Assembly (NCBI GenBank): GCA_001725255.1
Contig: MEFV01000005.1
Coordinates: 106,993 to 170,992, forward strand
DNA length: 64,000 bases
Reading direction: 5' to 3'
From: Comamonas sp. SCN 67-35
GTDB taxonomy: Bacteria > Pseudomonadota > Gammaproteobacteria > Burkholderiales > Burkholderiaceae_C
Part shown: positions 23,181 to 35,505 of the stretch, in pieces
Layout: each line of letters begins with the position of its first letter
How positions within the stretch are numbered: position 1 is the first letter of the stretch
Made by a program: the position numbers and the translations under genes
Notes under the pieces: model-generated
What the model was told of the DNA's origin: nothing
The model's database searches: none
The model's input: only the letters and a program-made list of their open reading frames with translations

Positions 23181-23210
23181 GCAGTCAGCGTCTGGCGGAG
23201 CGTCGGGGCA

Positions 23211-23663
23211 TCAGGGTTTGCTGCGGCTGGACTTGATGAATTGCGTGAATCCCGGGTCTGCATAGGCCGATGGCGGCAGGTCATCGGTCAGCAGCGCGGT
23301 ATCGATTTCGGTCAGTTCGGTGGTGACATTCTCCACCTGCGTCTGGTGCACCCAGGCCAGCCCGATCAGCAGCGCCGCGATCCAGACGATGGAGACGGCG
23401 GCGCGCCACCAATGATGGTCGTGCCCTCCCCCGCCGAGCGTGGCGGTTGCCCCTTGCGGCAGAACGGACGGGCTCGGGCTCAAATGCAGCACCGGGCGGG
23501 TGTCGGGGCGCTTGCGCTCGGCCAGCGCCTGCATGCGCGCGACGCGCAGGCGCTCGGCGATGTCGTGATGCAACTCGTCGCTCGCCTGCGTCAGGCGCAG
23601 GGCAACACGGCGTGCGAAGGCTTCGGCGTTCGGTGTCAGCGTGGCGGCGATGTTTTTCATCAT
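23211..23663 (-). CDS. DUF3619 membrane protein, possible anti-sigma factor
   Basis: 150 residues: a cytoplasmic N-terminal part (about 1-84) with EAFARRVALRLTQASDEL, one transmembrane segment (about 86-106, VSIVWIAALLIGLAWV), and a 44-residue periplasmic tail with PPSAYADPGF. The start ATG at 23663 overlaps the sigma gene stop (ATGA) and has AAGGG eight bases upstream, inside the sigma gene. Topology and translational coupling to an ECF sigma gene are those of an anti-sigma factor. The family itself has no assigned function. Confidence 0.82.
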   Translation of the reverse strand: MMKNIAATLTPNAEAFARRVALRLTQASDELHHDIAERLRVARMQALAERKRPDTRPVLHLSPSPSVLPQGATATLGGGGHDHHWWRAAVSIVWIAALLIGLAWVHQTQVENVTTELTEIDTALLTDDLPPSAYADPGFTQFIKSSRSKP

Positions 23664-24235
23664 GGTGTGATCCCTTGAGCCTTGAGCAGCTTGCCCAGGG
23701 TCTGTACGGCCCGAAAACAATGCGTTTTTACACTGCCTTCGGAACAACCCATGGCGGCTGCGGTTTCGGCGACGTCCATCTCCTCCCAGTAACGCATCAA
23801 AAAAGCCTCGCGTTGACGCGCTGGAAGCTGCTCGATCGCTGCTTCGATGGCTTCGAAGGTCTGCCTGCGCTTGACGGCATCTTCGGCGCTTTGGCCCGTT
23901 TCGCTCTCTGATTGTCCCGGAGCCAGCCAAGTTTCCAGCGGGTCGAAATCCTGCCCGTCGTCCGAGGGGCCCTCGAAGTCGCTCATGTTGGTGAACAGGG
24001 CGTTGCGCGTCTTCTGACGCCGGAACCAGTCCAGCGTGCAGTTGGTCAGGATGCGTTGAAAGAGCATGGGCAGCTCCCCCGGCGGCTTGTCACCATAGTG
24101 CACGGACAGCTTGAGCATGCTGTCCTGCACGATGTCCAGGGCCGCCTCCTCGTTGCGCACGTGATAGACGGTGCGCTTGAATGCACGTCGTTCAACGCCC
24201 TTGAGGAAGTCGGAGAGCTCTTGTTCGGTGGCCAA
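23660..24235 (-). CDS. ECF-type RNA polymerase sigma factor
   Basis: Sigma-70 region 2 (DIVQDSMLKLSVHYG, TNCTLDWFRRQKTR) and region 4 (IEQLPARQREAFLMRYWEEMDVAETAAAMGCSEGSVKTH split over the C-terminus) are visible. About 191 residues from a TTG at 24235 (reading MATEQELSDFLKGVE), chosen because conservation seems to begin there; an ATG at 24358 would add 41 unlikely residues. Linker between regions is long and acidic. First gene of a leftward unit with DUF3619, DUF3106 and RDD genes. Confidence 0.87.
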   Translation of the reverse strand: MATEQELSDFLKGVERRAFKRTVYHVRNEEAALDIVQDSMLKLSVHYGDKPPGELPMLFQRILTNCTLDWFRRQKTRNALFTNMSDFEGPSDDGQDFDPLETWLAPGQSESETGQSAEDAVKRRQTFEAIEAAIEQLPARQREAFLMRYWEEMDVAETAAAMGCSEGSVKTHCFRAVQTLGKLLKAQGITP

Positions 24236-24513
24236 AGAGAAAAATTCCCACGGTGGGGAAGCACAGGATGCCGACGCATGCTGCGCTGCGGCGGTCGCGA
24301 TTATCCCATCGTGTTGCGTTTTTGGCGCCTTGCGTGCGAAATGGATGGTGCAGTGCAATAATGGCGGCTTACTTTCAACGAAGCAAACGGGTCCCGGTTC
24401 GGCGCATACCTATGGCGCCCATGACCGAGGCCTCAAGTCCCGAAGCGGCCTCACAAGGGTTCGTCCGAGGGGCACCCTAGGTTTTTCGTCAGAGAAATTC
24501 GCAAAGGTTGATC

Positions 24514-26307
24514 ATGGAAATCTCCAAAACAGAAATGACCCAGGCGGCTGCGGCGGCCGAGAGCGGTAGGCGCACCTCGTCCGGTCCCGTGGAATTGATG
24601 GGCGCCGAAATTCTCGTGCGCGCCCTGCAGGCCGAGGGCGTCAAGCACCTCTGGGGCTATCCCGGCGGCGCGGTGCTCTACATCTACGACGCGCTGTACA
24701 AGCAGGAAAGCATCCAGCACGTGCTGGTGCGCCACGAGCAGGCGGCGGTGCATGCGGCCGACGGCTATGCGCGCGCCACCGGAGACGTGGGCGTGGCGCT
24801 GGTCACGTCCGGCCCGGGTCTGACGAACGCGGTCACGGGCATCGCCACGGCGTACATGGATTCGATTCCCATGGTGGTGATCGCCGGGCAGGTGCCCACG
24901 GCGGCGATCGGCCTGGATGCCTTCCAGGAGTGCGACACCGTGGGCATCACGCGCCCGGTGGTCAAGCACAATTTTCTCGTCAAGGACGTGCGCGATCTGG
25001 CGCTCACGCTCAAGAAGGCCTTCCACATCGCGCGCACGGGCCGCCCCGGGCCGGTGGTGGTGGATATTCCCAAGGATGTCTCGCTCAACAAGACGATGTT
25101 CGCGGGCTATCCCGAGACCGTCGAGATGCGCTCCTACAACCCGGTGAAGAAGGGCCACCCGGGACAGATCCGCAAGGCCTTGCAGCTGCTGCTCTCGGCC
25201 AAGCGCCCCTACATCTACACCGGCGGCGGCGTGCTGCTGGGCAATGCCTGCCAGGAGCTGCGCACGCTCGTCGATCTGCTCGGCTACCCGGTCACGCACA
25301 CGCTCATGGGCCTGGGCGCCTATCCGGCCAGCGATCGCAAGTTCGTCGGCATGCTGGGCATGCACGGCACCTTCGAGGCCAACAACGCGATGCAGAACTG
25401 CGACGTGCTGCTGGCCGTCGGCGCGCGCTTCGACGACCGGGTGATCGGCAACACCAAGCACTTCGCGCAGCGCGATCGCAAGATCATCCACATCGACATC
25501 GATCCGTCCAGCATCTCCAAGCGCGTGCGCGTCGACGTGCCCATCGTGGGCGACGTCAGGGAAGTGCTCACCGAGCTGATCTCGCTGGTGCGTGAATCGG
25601 CCACGAAGCCCGACGCCAAGGCGCTGGCCGCCTGGTGGAGCCAGATCGACGAATGGCGCGGGCGCGACTGCCTGGCGTACGACCGTGCCAACACCGAGGT
25701 CATCAAGCCGCAGTACGTCGTCGAGACGCTGTGGAACATGACCCGGGGCGCCGACGCCTACATCACGTCCGACGTGGGCCAGCATCAGATGTGGGCGGCG
25801 CAGTACTACCGCTTCGACGAGCCGCGCCGCTGGATCAATTCCGGCGGCCTGGGCACCATGGGCGTGGGCATTCCCTACGCCATGGGCATCAAGCTCGCCA
25901 AGCCGCAAAGCGAGGTGTTCTGCATCACGGGCGAGGGCTCGGTGCAGATGAACATCCAGGAACTGTCCACCTGCCTGCAGTACAACACGCCGATCAAGAT
26001 CGTGTCGCTGAACAACCGCTACCTGGGCATGGTGCGCCAGTGGCAGGAAATCCAGTATGCGGGGCGCTACAGCCAGACCTACATGGATGCGCTGCCCAAT
26101 TTCGTGAAGCTCGCCGAGGCCTATGGCCACGTGGGCCTGCTGATCGAGCGCCCGCAGGACGTGGAAGGCGCGCTGCGAGAGGCGCGCAAGCTCAAGGATC
26201 GCACGGTGTTCCTCGACTTCCGCACCGACCCGACCGAGAACGTGTTCCCGATGGTGCAGCCCGGCAAGGGCATCACGGAAATGCTCCTGGGGTCGGAAGA
26301 CCTTTGA
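24514..26307 (+). CDS. ilvI: Acetolactate synthase large subunit
   Basis: Thiamine-diphosphate enzyme, first common step of branched-chain amino acid synthesis. 597 residues. ThDP glutamate in [13 protein letters not shown] (Glu76), FAD-domain stretch [12 protein letters not shown], and the ThDP-binding [14 protein letters not shown]...[12 protein letters not shown]. The ATG at 24514 has AAAGG six bases upstream. The 278 bases before it show no leader peptide rich in Leu/Ile/Val codons, so classical attenuation is not supported. Confidence 0.97.
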   Translation: MEISKTEMTQAAAAAESGRRTSSGPVELMGAEILVRALQAEGVKHLWGYPGGAVLYIYDALYKQESIQHVLVRHEQAAVHAADGYARATGDVGVALVTSGPGLTNAVTGIATAYMDSIPMVVIAGQVPTAAIGLDAFQECDTVGITRPVVKHNFLVKDVRDLALTLKKAFHIARTGRPGPVVVDIPKDVSLNKTMFAGYPETVEMRSYNPVKKGHPGQIRKALQLLLSAKRPYIYTGGGVLLGNACQELRTLVDLLGYPVTHTLMGLGAYPASDRKFVGMLGMHGTFEANNAMQNCDVLLAVGARFDDRVIGNTKHFAQRDRKIIHIDIDPSSISKRVRVDVPIVGDVREVLTELISLVRESATKPDAKALAAWWSQIDEWRGRDCLAYDRANTEVIKPQYVVETLWNMTRGADAYITSDVGQHQMWAAQYYRFDEPRRWINSGGLGTMGVGIPYAMGIKLAKPQSEVFCITGEGSVQMNIQELSTCLQYNTPIKIVSLNNRYLGMVRQWQEIQYAGRYSQTYMDALPNFVKLAEAYGHVGLLIERPQDVEGALREARKLKDRTVFLDFRTDPTENVFPMVQPGKGITEMLLGSEDL

Positions 26308-27999
<1,692 letters not shown>

Positions 28000-28022
28000 G
28001 GCCAGCCGCGGGCATTGCACGC

Positions 28023-28049
28023 AAAGGCCACCCTCGCGGTGGCCTTTTT
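28023..28049 (+). terminator. Intrinsic terminator of the ilvIHC operon
   Basis: Ten-base stem AAAGGCCACC / GGTGGCCTTT (28023-28032 and 28038-28047), 5-base loop, then T run. Placed 24 bases after ilvC. Confidence 0.92.
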
Positions 28050-28151
28050 GCGTCACGCGGGGGTGGCTACACTCCGATGCAGGCGCCAGCGTTCGTGCAT
28101 TCGCCAAAATGAGAGCGGGCAGCGATTGCTGCGCGAGGAAATGCGAGGGAT

Positions 28152-28985
28152 ATGACTGTCAACAATGAATCGGGCCAGGATCCGGACGTGGGGGTTCGCA
28201 GGCGCCGCAAGGGCATCTACATCCTGCCCAATCTGTTCACGCTGGCGGCGCTTTTCAGCGGCTTTTACGCGATCGTCATGGCCATCAACGGGCACTTCGA
28301 TCTTTCGGCCTACGGCGTGTTCTCGGCGATGATCTTCGACAGCCTCGATGGCCGCGTGGCGCGCATGACCAACACGCAGAGCGCGTTCGGCGAACAGATG
28401 GATTCGCTCGCCGACATGGTCTCCTTCGGCGCGGCGCCTGCGCTCATCGTCTACGTCTGGGCGCTCAAGGGTCTGGGGCGCTGGGGCTGGATCGCCGCGT
28501 TCGTCTACTGCGCCTGCGCGGCCCTGCGTCTGGCGCGCTTCAACGTGAACACCGCTGTGGTGGACAAACGCTACTTCCAGGGGCTGCCGTCGCCGGCGGC
28601 GGCGGCGCTGGTGATGGGCTTCATCTGGCTCATGACGGACAACGGCGTGCAACGCGGCTTCAGCGGGCACCTGAGCTGGCCGCAGGCGTCGTGGATCGCG
28701 TTTGCCATCACGCTGTACGCGGGGCTCACGATGGTCACCAACGTGCCTTTCTACAGCTTCAAGGACGTGCAGGCGCGCCAGAGCGTGCCCTTCGTCGTGC
28801 TGGTGCTGATCGCGCTGGGCATTGCCGTCATCAACATCGACCCGCCCAGCGTGCTGTTCCTGGCGTTCGCCTGCTACAGCCTGTCGGGCTATGCCATTTA
28901 CGGCTGGCGCAAGTCCAAGGGGCAGCCGGTGAGCGTGATCAGCATGTCCAAGGACGAGCCCGACGAGCGCGGGCTTCACGACTGA
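28152..28985 (+). CDS. pssA: CDP-diacylglycerol--serine O-phosphatidyltransferase
   Basis: Membrane enzyme making phosphatidylserine, precursor of phosphatidylethanolamine. 277 residues, about eight transmembrane helices. Complete CDP-alcohol phosphotransferase motif, from SLDGRVARM to GEQMDSLADM (DGxxAR...G...D...D), at about residues 69-94. The C-terminal end overlaps the convergent peptidase gene by 10 bases. Confidence 0.94.
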   Translation: MTVNNESGQDPDVGVRRRRKGIYILPNLFTLAALFSGFYAIVMAINGHFDLSAYGVFSAMIFDSLDGRVARMTNTQSAFGEQMDSLADMVSFGAAPALIVYVWALKGLGRWGWIAAFVYCACAALRLARFNVNTAVVDKRYFQGLPSPAAAALVMGFIWLMTDNGVQRGFSGHLSWPQASWIAFAITLYAGLTMVTNVPFYSFKDVQARQSVPFVVLVLIALGIAVINIDPPSVLFLAFACYSLSGYAIYGWRKSKGQPVSVISMSKDEPDERGLHD

Positions 28986-29968
28986 GCGAGATCATGGGCG
29001 GCGGGCAGGACGAGCCCGTTGCTGGTGCTGATGGCCCGTGCCGTCAGCGCGGCGCGCAGCGTGGCTAGCGCCACGGCCTCGGCCGCCATCGCGGCGAGGA
29101 CCACCATGCCGGGGAATTCGTCCACCATGCCGGTGGCCAGCGTGAACAGGGTGTCGCCGTCGGTCATCGTGTGCACCGGGCTGATGGCGCGCGCCAGGCC
29201 ATCGTGGGATGAGACGGCCAGGCGCCGGGCCTGCGCCTTGGTGAGCCGCGCGTCCGTGGCGATGACGCCGATGGTCGTGTTGCTGCCTGCGATCAGCGGG
29301 TGGGGGCGCTCGCCGCGCAGCAGCGCGGCCGTGCTGTCGCGCAGGCTTTTGCCGTCCACCATGCGTGCGCCTGCGACGGTTGCTGAGGTGCGCGGGTCGA
29401 TGACGTCGCCCACCGCGTTGCAGGCGATGAGGGCACCCACGGTGACTTGCCCCACGCGCACGGCCGCCGTGGCTATGCCGCATTTCATCGAGAACTCCGG
29501 GCCGAAGAGCTTGCCCACAGTGGCTCCGGCACCCGCGCCGACGTTGCCCTCCTCCGGACGCTGGCGCGAGGCGGCTTGGCACGCGGCGTAGCCGGCCGCC
29601 GCGTCGGGGCGGATGCGGCCGTCGCCCACGTGCAGATCGAACAGCACGGCAGCGGGAACGAGCGGCACGAGCCCGACGCCGACGTTCAGGCCGATGCCGT
29701 GTTCTTCCAGCCAGCGCATCGCGCCGCTGGCCGCGTCCAGCCCCCAGGCGCTGCCGCCTGCGAGCATCACCGCATGGACTTTTTCCACCAGGTGCGTGGG
29801 GTCGAGCAGATCGGTCTCGCGCGTGCCGGGCGCCGCACCGCGCACGTCCACGCCTGCCACGGCGCCCTCGCGCGCGATGACCACGCTGCAGCCGGTGGGG
29901 CGGCGCGTGTCGGTGTGGTGGCCGACTTCGATGCCCTGGACGTCGGTGATGGACAAGCTCTGCTGCAT
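28976..29968 (-). CDS. P1 family peptidase (DmpA/NylC-like)
   Basis: 330 residues. N-terminal-nucleophile hydrolase made as a precursor that self-cleaves. Family features: GIEVGHHTD, VHAVMLAGGSAWGLDA, GNVGAGAGATVGKL, and SNTTIGVIATDA, where the cut Asn-Thr bond would release the catalytic Thr, as in NylC. Substrate may be small peptides, amides or lactam oligomers; it cannot be predicted. Single gene, transcribed toward pssA. Confidence 0.88.
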   Translation of the reverse strand: MQQSLSITDVQGIEVGHHTDTRRPTGCSVVIAREGAVAGVDVRGAAPGTRETDLLDPTHLVEKVHAVMLAGGSAWGLDAASGAMRWLEEHGIGLNVGVGLVPLVPAAVLFDLHVGDGRIRPDAAAGYAACQAASRQRPEEGNVGAGAGATVGKLFGPEFSMKCGIATAAVRVGQVTVGALIACNAVGDVIDPRTSATVAGARMVDGKSLRDSTAALLRGERPHPLIAGSNTTIGVIATDARLTKAQARRLAVSSHDGLARAISPVHTMTDGDTLFTLATGMVDEFPGMVVLAAMAAEAVALATLRAALTARAISTSNGLVLPAAHDLAQS

Positions 29969-29985
29969 GACGTGTTCCTCGGATG

Positions 29986-30018
29986 AAAAAGCCCGCCGAC
30001 CCTTGCGAGTCGGCGGGC
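29986..30018 (-). terminator. Intrinsic terminator of acs
   Basis: Ten-base stem GCCCGCCGAC / GTCGGCGGGC (29991-30000 and 30009-30018), 8-base loop; on the minus strand it is followed by TTTTT. Lies 23 bases beyond the acs stop. Confidence 0.92.
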
Positions 30019-30040
30019 CCTGCGCCCAGTATGGCAGCGA

Positions 30041-32032
<1,992 letters not shown>

Positions 32033-32065
32033 ACGAATTTGTCTCCTATCACCAAAATGGCGTCA

Positions 32066-32101
32066 AACCCTGTCACTGTTGCAGTTTGCACTTACAGGGT
32101 T
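32066..32101. promoter_or_regulatory. Inverted repeat upstream of acs
   Basis: Perfect 8-base arms AACCCTGT / ACAGGGTT (32066-32073, 32094-32101) with a 20-base spacer, 34 bases upstream of the acs ATG. It could be an operator or leader hairpin; no known regulator motif was recognised. Confidence 0.35.
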
Positions 32102-32186
32102 CTGACGGGATTGTCAGCGTCTTTTGTCCCGGACATTTTGCAGCGCGCAAGGACTTTCTGCAGGGGTGAGGTCTTGGTTGCCGCCA

Positions 32187-32211
32187 ACGAAAACAGCCGC
32201 CCTGCGGCGGC
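32187..32211 (-). terminator. Likely terminator of the nor operon
   Basis: Stem GCCGCC / GGCGGC (32196-32201, 32206-32211) with a CTGC loop. On the minus strand it is followed by TGTTTTCG, 30-50 bases beyond the cytochrome c stop. Confidence 0.6.
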
Positions 32212-32240
32212 CGTTTCCAGGCGAAGGGCGGGGTCGGGCA

Positions 32241-32564
32241 TCAGCGCAGTTTGGCCGCGGTCTCCAGGTAGGCGGCGAGGTTGGCGATCTGCGTGTTGCT
32301 CAGGCCCTGAGCCTGCGGCTGCATGATGTCGTTCTTGCGGCTGCCATCGCGGAACGCCTTGAGCTGCGCGACGAGGTATTCCTGCTTCTGGCCACCCAGG
32401 TTGGGGTAGACCGGGGCGACCGAAATGCCGTTCGCGCCGTGGCAGGCCGCGCAGGTGGCCTCGTATTGCGTCTGGCCGGCGGCGGGATCCGCCGCCTGCG
32501 CGGATGCGGTGAAAAGGGCGGCGGCAAGGCAGGCTGCCGCGGTGAGGATGCCGGTTTTATTCAT
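32241..32564 (-). CDS. Class I cytochrome c, periplasmic
   Basis: 107 residues. Signal peptide ([24 protein letters not shown]) then a single c-type haem motif CAACH and a C-terminal helix with a distal Met candidate ([10 protein letters not shown]). Similar to cytochrome c551/553-type carriers. Last gene of the nor operon, so it may feed electrons to NorC; this is inferred from position. Confidence 0.9.
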   Translation of the reverse strand: MNKTGILTAAACLAAALFTASAQAADPAAGQTQYEATCAACHGANGISVAPVYPNLGGQKQEYLVAQLKAFRDGSRKNDIMQPQAQGLSNTQIANLAAYLETAAKLR

Positions 32565-32613
32565 GGTTGCTCTCCATCGGGGTTCAACGGGAGGATGAAA
32601 ACGAAAACGTGCT

Positions 32614-32952
32614 TCAGTGGGCCGCGGCCTTGCGCAGGTCGCGGTTGTAGAGCAAGGCCCAGAACGCGACGATGGAGACGGTGCAGCCGATCCAGAACGA
32701 AGCCCAGAAGGTGAGGTAGGGCAGGGTCGCCAGTTCGAACAGCGACAGGATGCCCAGTGCGATGGAAGCGATGATGCCGGTCCAGCTGAACCATGGGTGC
32801 GGATCCGTGCGGCGCGCCCAGAGGGCCATCACGAGAAAGACGGCGGCAAACGCGGCCAGGGGAAAGTAGCGTTGCTCCACCCACGTGGCGTGCAGCACCA
32901 CGGCGTACATGAGCACGAGACCGCCCAGGGTGTTGATCAGATTGGGAATCAT
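32614..32952 (-). CDS. Small membrane protein of unknown function in nor operon
   Basis: 112 residues, about four transmembrane helices (roughly 6-22, 29-46, 55-75, 82-101), ending in a basic RDLRKAAAH tail. I do not recognise a named family. It lies 6 bases after the 97-residue membrane protein gene and 49 bases before the cytochrome c gene, on the same strand, so it is very likely part of the nor operon. Confidence 0.8.
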   Translation of the reverse strand: MIPNLINTLGGLVLMYAVVLHATWVEQRYFPLAAFAAVFLVMALWARRTDPHPWFSWTGIIASIALGILSLFELATLPYLTFWASFWIGCTVSIVAFWALLYNRDLRKAAAH

Positions 32953-32958
32953 GGTGCG

Positions 32959-33252
32959 TCAGGCCTCCTCGCCTTCATGGGTTCTCTGGAGATAGCGCAG
33001 CGTCATCGGCGGGATGCCCGCATAGGCGAGGGCGCTGACCAGAATCAGGAGCTTCCAGCCGATGGACAGCGGGGAATCAATGGCGATGGCGATGGCCAGG
33101 CCGAGCGCGATGGCGTAGCAGCCCAGCGCCGCGTGCATCAGGTCGGAGCGCGCGCGCGTCTTGCCCAGGCAGTACAGCAGCGACCATGCGCCGCCGGCCG
33201 CCACCAGCAGCCCCATCATGAGGGCGGTCTGAATGAGGGCCTCGGGGGTCAT
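32959..33252 (-). CDS. Small three-helix membrane protein coupled to norB
   Basis: 97 residues, three predicted transmembrane helices (about 5-28, 37-60, 64-84). The ATG at 33252 overlaps the norB stop (ATGA), so it should be translated along with norB. Position and size recall NorH, the third small subunit of the Thermus NorCBH enzyme, but no sequence similarity can be claimed. The same frame stays open upstream as an artefact of high GC; the true gene is only this part. Confidence 0.78.
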   Translation of the reverse strand: MTPEALIQTALMMGLLVAAGGAWSLLYCLGKTRARSDLMHAALGCYAIALGLAIAIAIDSPLSIGWKLLILVSALAYAGIPPMTLRYLQRTHEGEEA

Positions 33253-34667
33253 GCGGGCTCCGGCTGGGCGTGTGCCACGATGGGGGCGGGTGCCGTCTTT
33301 TCCTGCGGCACGGCCTTCTTGAGCAGGTCGATCACGAGCACCACGTAGCCTGCGGCAAACAGCAGCCCGAAGCCCGTGCGTGCCCATAGGCCGCTCGTGA
33401 ACCACGGGTTTTCCGAGGCGATGGTGTAGGCCATGAGGGTGGAGCCGCCGGCCGCGCGCTCGAAGAAGGCCTGAGCCATGCCCGCGAGCAGCAGTCCCAT
33501 CACCATGCCGACCATGCCGATGTTCAGCAGCCCGTAGGCCCACTTCCAGCGGTGGCCGCCCAGCGTGGGCACGCCCGCGACCTTCTGCTTGGCCACGTAG
33601 AGCACGGCGATGATGCCGCACACGTAGGCGCCGTAGAACGCGAAGTGCCCGTGCGAGGCGGTCCATTGCGTGCCGTGCGAGAACATGTTGATCTGCGGCA
33701 GCGTCATCATGAAGCCCCAGATGCCGGCACCGATGAAATTCAGGAAGGCCTCGGTGGTGATCCAGTAGTAGGCCGGGCGGTTGGCGGTCTGCAGCCGGTG
33801 CATGCCCGCGTCGTAGGTGGCGTGCACCACCATGCCCAGCAGCGGCAGCGGCTCCAGCGCCGAGAAGAAGCCGCCGATGGAGAGCCAGTAGTCGGGCGTG
33901 CCGATCCAGAAATAGTGGTGGCCCAGGCCCAGGATGCCCGCGCCCAGTACCAGCATCACCTCGATGTAGAGCCAGGCTTCGACGATCTTGCGCGAGGTGC
34001 CCATCACGTCCATCAGCACCCAGGCCATGATGCAGCCGATCAGCACTTCCCAGGTGCTCTCCACCCACATGTGCACCAGCCACCACCACCAGTACAGGTC
34101 GCGCGAGATGTTGGTGTCCGCCGGGTAGGCGTCCAGGTAGACGACCACGAGCGGGATCAGGTCCAGGCACAGCACCCAGAGGATGCCCGTCATCTTGTGC
34201 TTGGCCTTCACGCAGGTGGCGATGATGTTCCAGGAGAACGCCAGCATGATCGCCGTGATGCCCACGGCGGCCCAGCGCGGCGCCTCGACGTATTTGCGTC
34301 CCTGGTTGATGAACCACAGCGAGAATTCGTTGGCCTGTCCCATCTGCACGAAGAGGAAGGTGATCGCCACCAGCGCGACGGAGACGCAGAACACCCAGAA
34401 CGCGACATTGCCAATCTTGACGCCGACGACTTCCTGCTCCAGTTCCTTGGGCAGGTAGTAGTAGATCGCGCCCATCAGGCCCATGAGGATCCAGATCACC
34501 AGCGTGTCGATGTGCATGGTCTTCGACATGTTGAAGTCGAAGATGTTGTAGAGCATGCCCGGGAACAGGTAGTACAGCGAGGACAGCAGGCCGAAGATGA
34601 TCATCACGCCGAAGAGCGTGGCGGCCGCCGTCAGGTACTTGATGCCGAGTTTCTGTGCTTCGTACAT
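33249..34667 (-). CDS. norB: Nitric oxide reductase catalytic subunit, cNOR type
   Basis: 472 residues, about 12 transmembrane helices; reduces 2 NO to N2O. Metal ligands are visible: haem b His in KTMHIDTLVIW, FeB His and Glu in VHMWVESTWE, FeB His pair in GLGHHYFWIG, Glu in ALEPLPLLG, and the haem b/b3 His pair in TASHGHFAFYG. ATG at 34667 with a GGAGA ribosome site. The norQ and norD maturation genes found with most cNORs are absent from this operon. Confidence 0.95.
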   Translation of the reverse strand: MYEAQKLGIKYLTAAATLFGVMIIFGLLSSLYYLFPGMLYNIFDFNMSKTMHIDTLVIWILMGLMGAIYYYLPKELEQEVVGVKIGNVAFWVFCVSVALVAITFLFVQMGQANEFSLWFINQGRKYVEAPRWAAVGITAIMLAFSWNIIATCVKAKHKMTGILWVLCLDLIPLVVVYLDAYPADTNISRDLYWWWWLVHMWVESTWEVLIGCIMAWVLMDVMGTSRKIVEAWLYIEVMLVLGAGILGLGHHYFWIGTPDYWLSIGGFFSALEPLPLLGMVVHATYDAGMHRLQTANRPAYYWITTEAFLNFIGAGIWGFMMTLPQINMFSHGTQWTASHGHFAFYGAYVCGIIAVLYVAKQKVAGVPTLGGHRWKWAYGLLNIGMVGMVMGLLLAGMAQAFFERAAGGSTLMAYTIASENPWFTSGLWARTGFGLLFAAGYVVLVIDLLKKAVPQEKTAPAPIVAHAQPEPA

Positions 34668-34682
34668 GGCTGGTCTCCTCGC

Positions 34683-35279
34683 TTAGCGGCCGACCGACTT
34701 GTGACCGAACCCCGACGGGAAGCCGTTGGTGTCGATGGCGGAAATCCACTTCAGGTAGGCGACGGTGGCGTGCGCCTCTTCCTCGGTGATCTTGAGGTCG
34801 GGCATCTTGCGGCGCCACGTCGGGTATTTGTCCGGGTGCATGAGGAACTCGGCCATCGCCTCTTCCTTGGTGGCCTTGCCGGTGGCGGGCATCCAGATCT
34901 GCTGCCAGGCCGGATCGAGCCACGCCTTGGTGAGGTCCGGGCCGTAGTAGGCGCCGTTGCCGAAGATGGTGTGGCAGTTCATGCAGTTGCGCGACTGGAT
35001 GACGAGCTTGCCTTTTTCCATGATCTTCTCGGCTTCGGCCTTGGTCACCTTCTTGCCGAAGAGCGGCTCGTCGCCACCGATCACGGGCACGTCGGCCGTG
35101 CGCGACCAGTCGAACCGGTAGTCGATCGCATGGTTGATCACGTCGTAGTCGGGCACGTTGATGCCGCCGGCCGTGATGTAGCGCATGCTGTCGACCGACA
35201 GGAAGGCCAGGACGACCAGCATCACGAGGGTGGTGCTGACGGCGCCGGCGCGCCAGAACAGCGGGTCTTGAAAGTTCAT
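34683..35279 (-). CDS. norC: Nitric oxide reductase cytochrome c subunit
   Basis: 198 residues, longer than the about 146-residue Pseudomonas NorC. One N-terminal transmembrane anchor (about 12-31), then about 45 residues of extra periplasmic sequence before the haem motif NCMNCHTIFGNGAYYGPD, and a C-terminal WISAIDTNGFPSGFG match to NorC. It delivers electrons to NorB. ATG at 35279 with GAGGAA ribosome site. Upstream 226 bases are shared with the divergent phosphomannomutase gene. Confidence 0.94.
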   Translation of the reverse strand: MNFQDPLFWRAGAVSTTLVMLVVLAFLSVDSMRYITAGGINVPDYDVINHAIDYRFDWSRTADVPVIGGDEPLFGKKVTKAEAEKIMEKGKLVIQSRNCMNCHTIFGNGAYYGPDLTKAWLDPAWQQIWMPATGKATKEEAMAEFLMHPDKYPTWRRKMPDLKITEEEAHATVAYLKWISAIDTNGFPSGFGHKSVGR

Positions 35280-35505
35280 GGGTTCCTCTGTCGAAACTGA
35301 ACTTTTTTATTCTGTTCCTGCGTGCCGGTGCTTGTCCAACCAAAGGCCGCATGGCATCAGTGTCTTGTCCGGGTGGTCCGAATGGGTGTAGATGCGCGCG
35401 GCCTTCGGGCCGCATGCACTCTGGGGCATCGTGGCGGGCAACGAAGGCAGGCGCTCCGGTGCTTCCTACAATCCGCGCATGTGCCCCATGCCGGACGGAG
35501 TTTTC

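Noticed and set aside
24236..24358. Upstream start (ATG at 24358) for the sigma factor
   Set aside because: It would add 41 residues that do not look like sigma region 2 and overlap the ilvI upstream region; the TTG at 24235 fits the family start better, though it is not proven.
24236..24513. A leader peptide or attenuator for ilvI
   Set aside because: No short frame rich in Leu/Ile/Val codons and no convincing terminator/antiterminator pair was found; only a weak short stem near 24465-24480.
35280..35505. An FNR or NsrR/NnrR site controlling norC
   Set aside because: No TTGAT-N4-ATCAA or similar palindrome could be found in the region, so no regulator is claimed.
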